Origin: an uncultured Collinsella sp.
GTDB lineage: Bacteria > Actinomycetota > Coriobacteriia > Coriobacteriales > Coriobacteriaceae
Length of the DNA: 5,182 nt
Reading direction: 5' to 3'
NCBI GenBank assembly: GCA_902468045.1
Contig: CABQXG010000119.1
Location: forward strand, 1 to 5,182
The number at the start of each line of letters is the position of its first letter. Position 1 is the stretch's first letter. Shown in pieces: positions 4,940 to 5,182 of this stretch. The notes beneath the pieces were generated by a model, which was not told the DNA's origin, searched no databases, and saw nothing but the letters and a program-made list of their open reading frames with translations. A program made the translations under genes and the position numbers.

Positions 4940-4978
4940 AAACCACCACAAAGGTGCCTGTCTCCTTTGTGGTGGTTT
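4940..4978. terminator. Gene-end hairpin after the ATL-like gene (repeated hairpin, copy 3), possibly bidirectional
   Basis: AAACCACCACAAAGG (4940-4954) pairs perfectly with CCTTTGTGGTGGTTT (4964-4978) around TGCCTGTCT, 15 bp. On the + strand it runs into TTTAGTTTA. On the - strand the hairpin is followed by TTTTCG, so it could also stop a transcript coming from the right. Confidence 0.75.
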
Positions 4979-5182
4979 AGTTTACTTGGGCTAACTTATG
5001 GAGAAGCTATGGCGGCGAATATTGATGCTGCAAAGTAAACCACGGTGAACTATATTGTATTCAGCAACGGAGCAGGCAATAGGCGATGAAAAAGACTGCC
5101 CTGTTGAGTTTGATTCGCATTCCTCCCCTCTGTGCGATTCAACGGTGTACTTCGGGAACGGGCCCGCCGGCAACTGACTGCC
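4979..5182. other. Gene-poor, more AT-rich end of the window with only tiny possible ORFs
   Basis: No recognisable gene. The first 100 bases are clearly less GC-rich than the genes before them. Three very short ORFs were seen. On +, 5009-5038 encodes MAANIDAAK after GGAGA. On +, from ATG 5086 a frame stays open to the window end (starts MKKTALLSLI) with only AGGCG before it. On -, 5120-5061 encodes a 19-aa peptide with a hydrophobic centre (AVFFIAYCLL) after GAGGGGAGGA. A TATATT at 5051-5056 resembles a -10 box but has no good -35. A longer - strand frame over about 4991-5173 has no family resemblance. None is supported well enough to call a gene; the + frame from 5086 could be the start of a gene beyond the window. 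Confidence 0.3.

Noticed and set aside
2957..4978. CRISPR array from the recurring hairpin
   Set aside because: Copies are separated by whole genes or hundreds of bases, are perfect hairpins at gene ends, and have no regular spacers.

Overview
The window looks like chromosomal DNA from a high-GC, gut-type Coriobacteriia organism, most likely Collinsella or a close relative. This rests on GC-rich third codon positions, the protein flavours (ATP-type PEP carboxykinase, B3/4-domain protein, MarR, DegV, a short MGMT-like protein) and gene-end hairpins carrying a GGGGACAGGCACC-type motif. The genus call is inference; there is no rRNA or other marker here.

Layout, all five genes on the + strand. 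1-311 has no gene. It holds a cluster of stem-loops sharing a GGGACGTTCC-like core (35-172), then the pckA control region with a perfect 16-bp palindrome (222-237) and a second inverted repeat (255-270). 312-1982 is pckA (ATP-dependent PEP carboxykinase, 556 aa), closed by a hairpin terminator. 2035-2167 holds a promoter overlapping that terminator's T-run, followed by about 95 nt of strongly structured RNA ending in a 16-bp hairpin plus T-run. This is either a small RNA or an attenuating leader for the next gene, and it is the most interesting non-coding element here. 2208-2927 encodes a stand-alone B3/4 (PheRS-beta editing-like) domain protein. 3098-3547 encodes a MarR-family regulator with inverted repeats in its upstream region. 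3667-4521 encodes a DegV/FakB-type fatty-acid-binding protein. 4602-4922 encodes a 106-aa alkyltransferase-like protein that keeps the PCHR catalytic cysteine. The last 260 bases contain a terminator and a visibly more AT-rich stretch with only tiny, unproven ORFs.

Four of the five genes (all but marR) are followed by versions of one hairpin, with arms close to ACCACAAAGG / CCTTTGTGGT. Three of these also share the loop TGCCTGTCC/T. They act as a recurring gene-end module, and with the upstream repeat cluster they look like dispersed palindromic repeats that double as terminators.

The genes do not form an obvious pathway. PckA joins the TCA/C4 and glycolytic pools. DegV-type proteins deliver exogenous fatty acids to a FakA kinase not present here. 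The ATL-like protein concerns O6-alkylguanine DNA damage, and the B3/4 protein possibly concerns tRNA quality control. MarR lies just upstream of degV with no convincing terminator between them, so co-transcription or regulation of degV by MarR is possible but unproven. No clear novel multi-gene system is present; the novelty candidates are the structured RNA and the repeat families.
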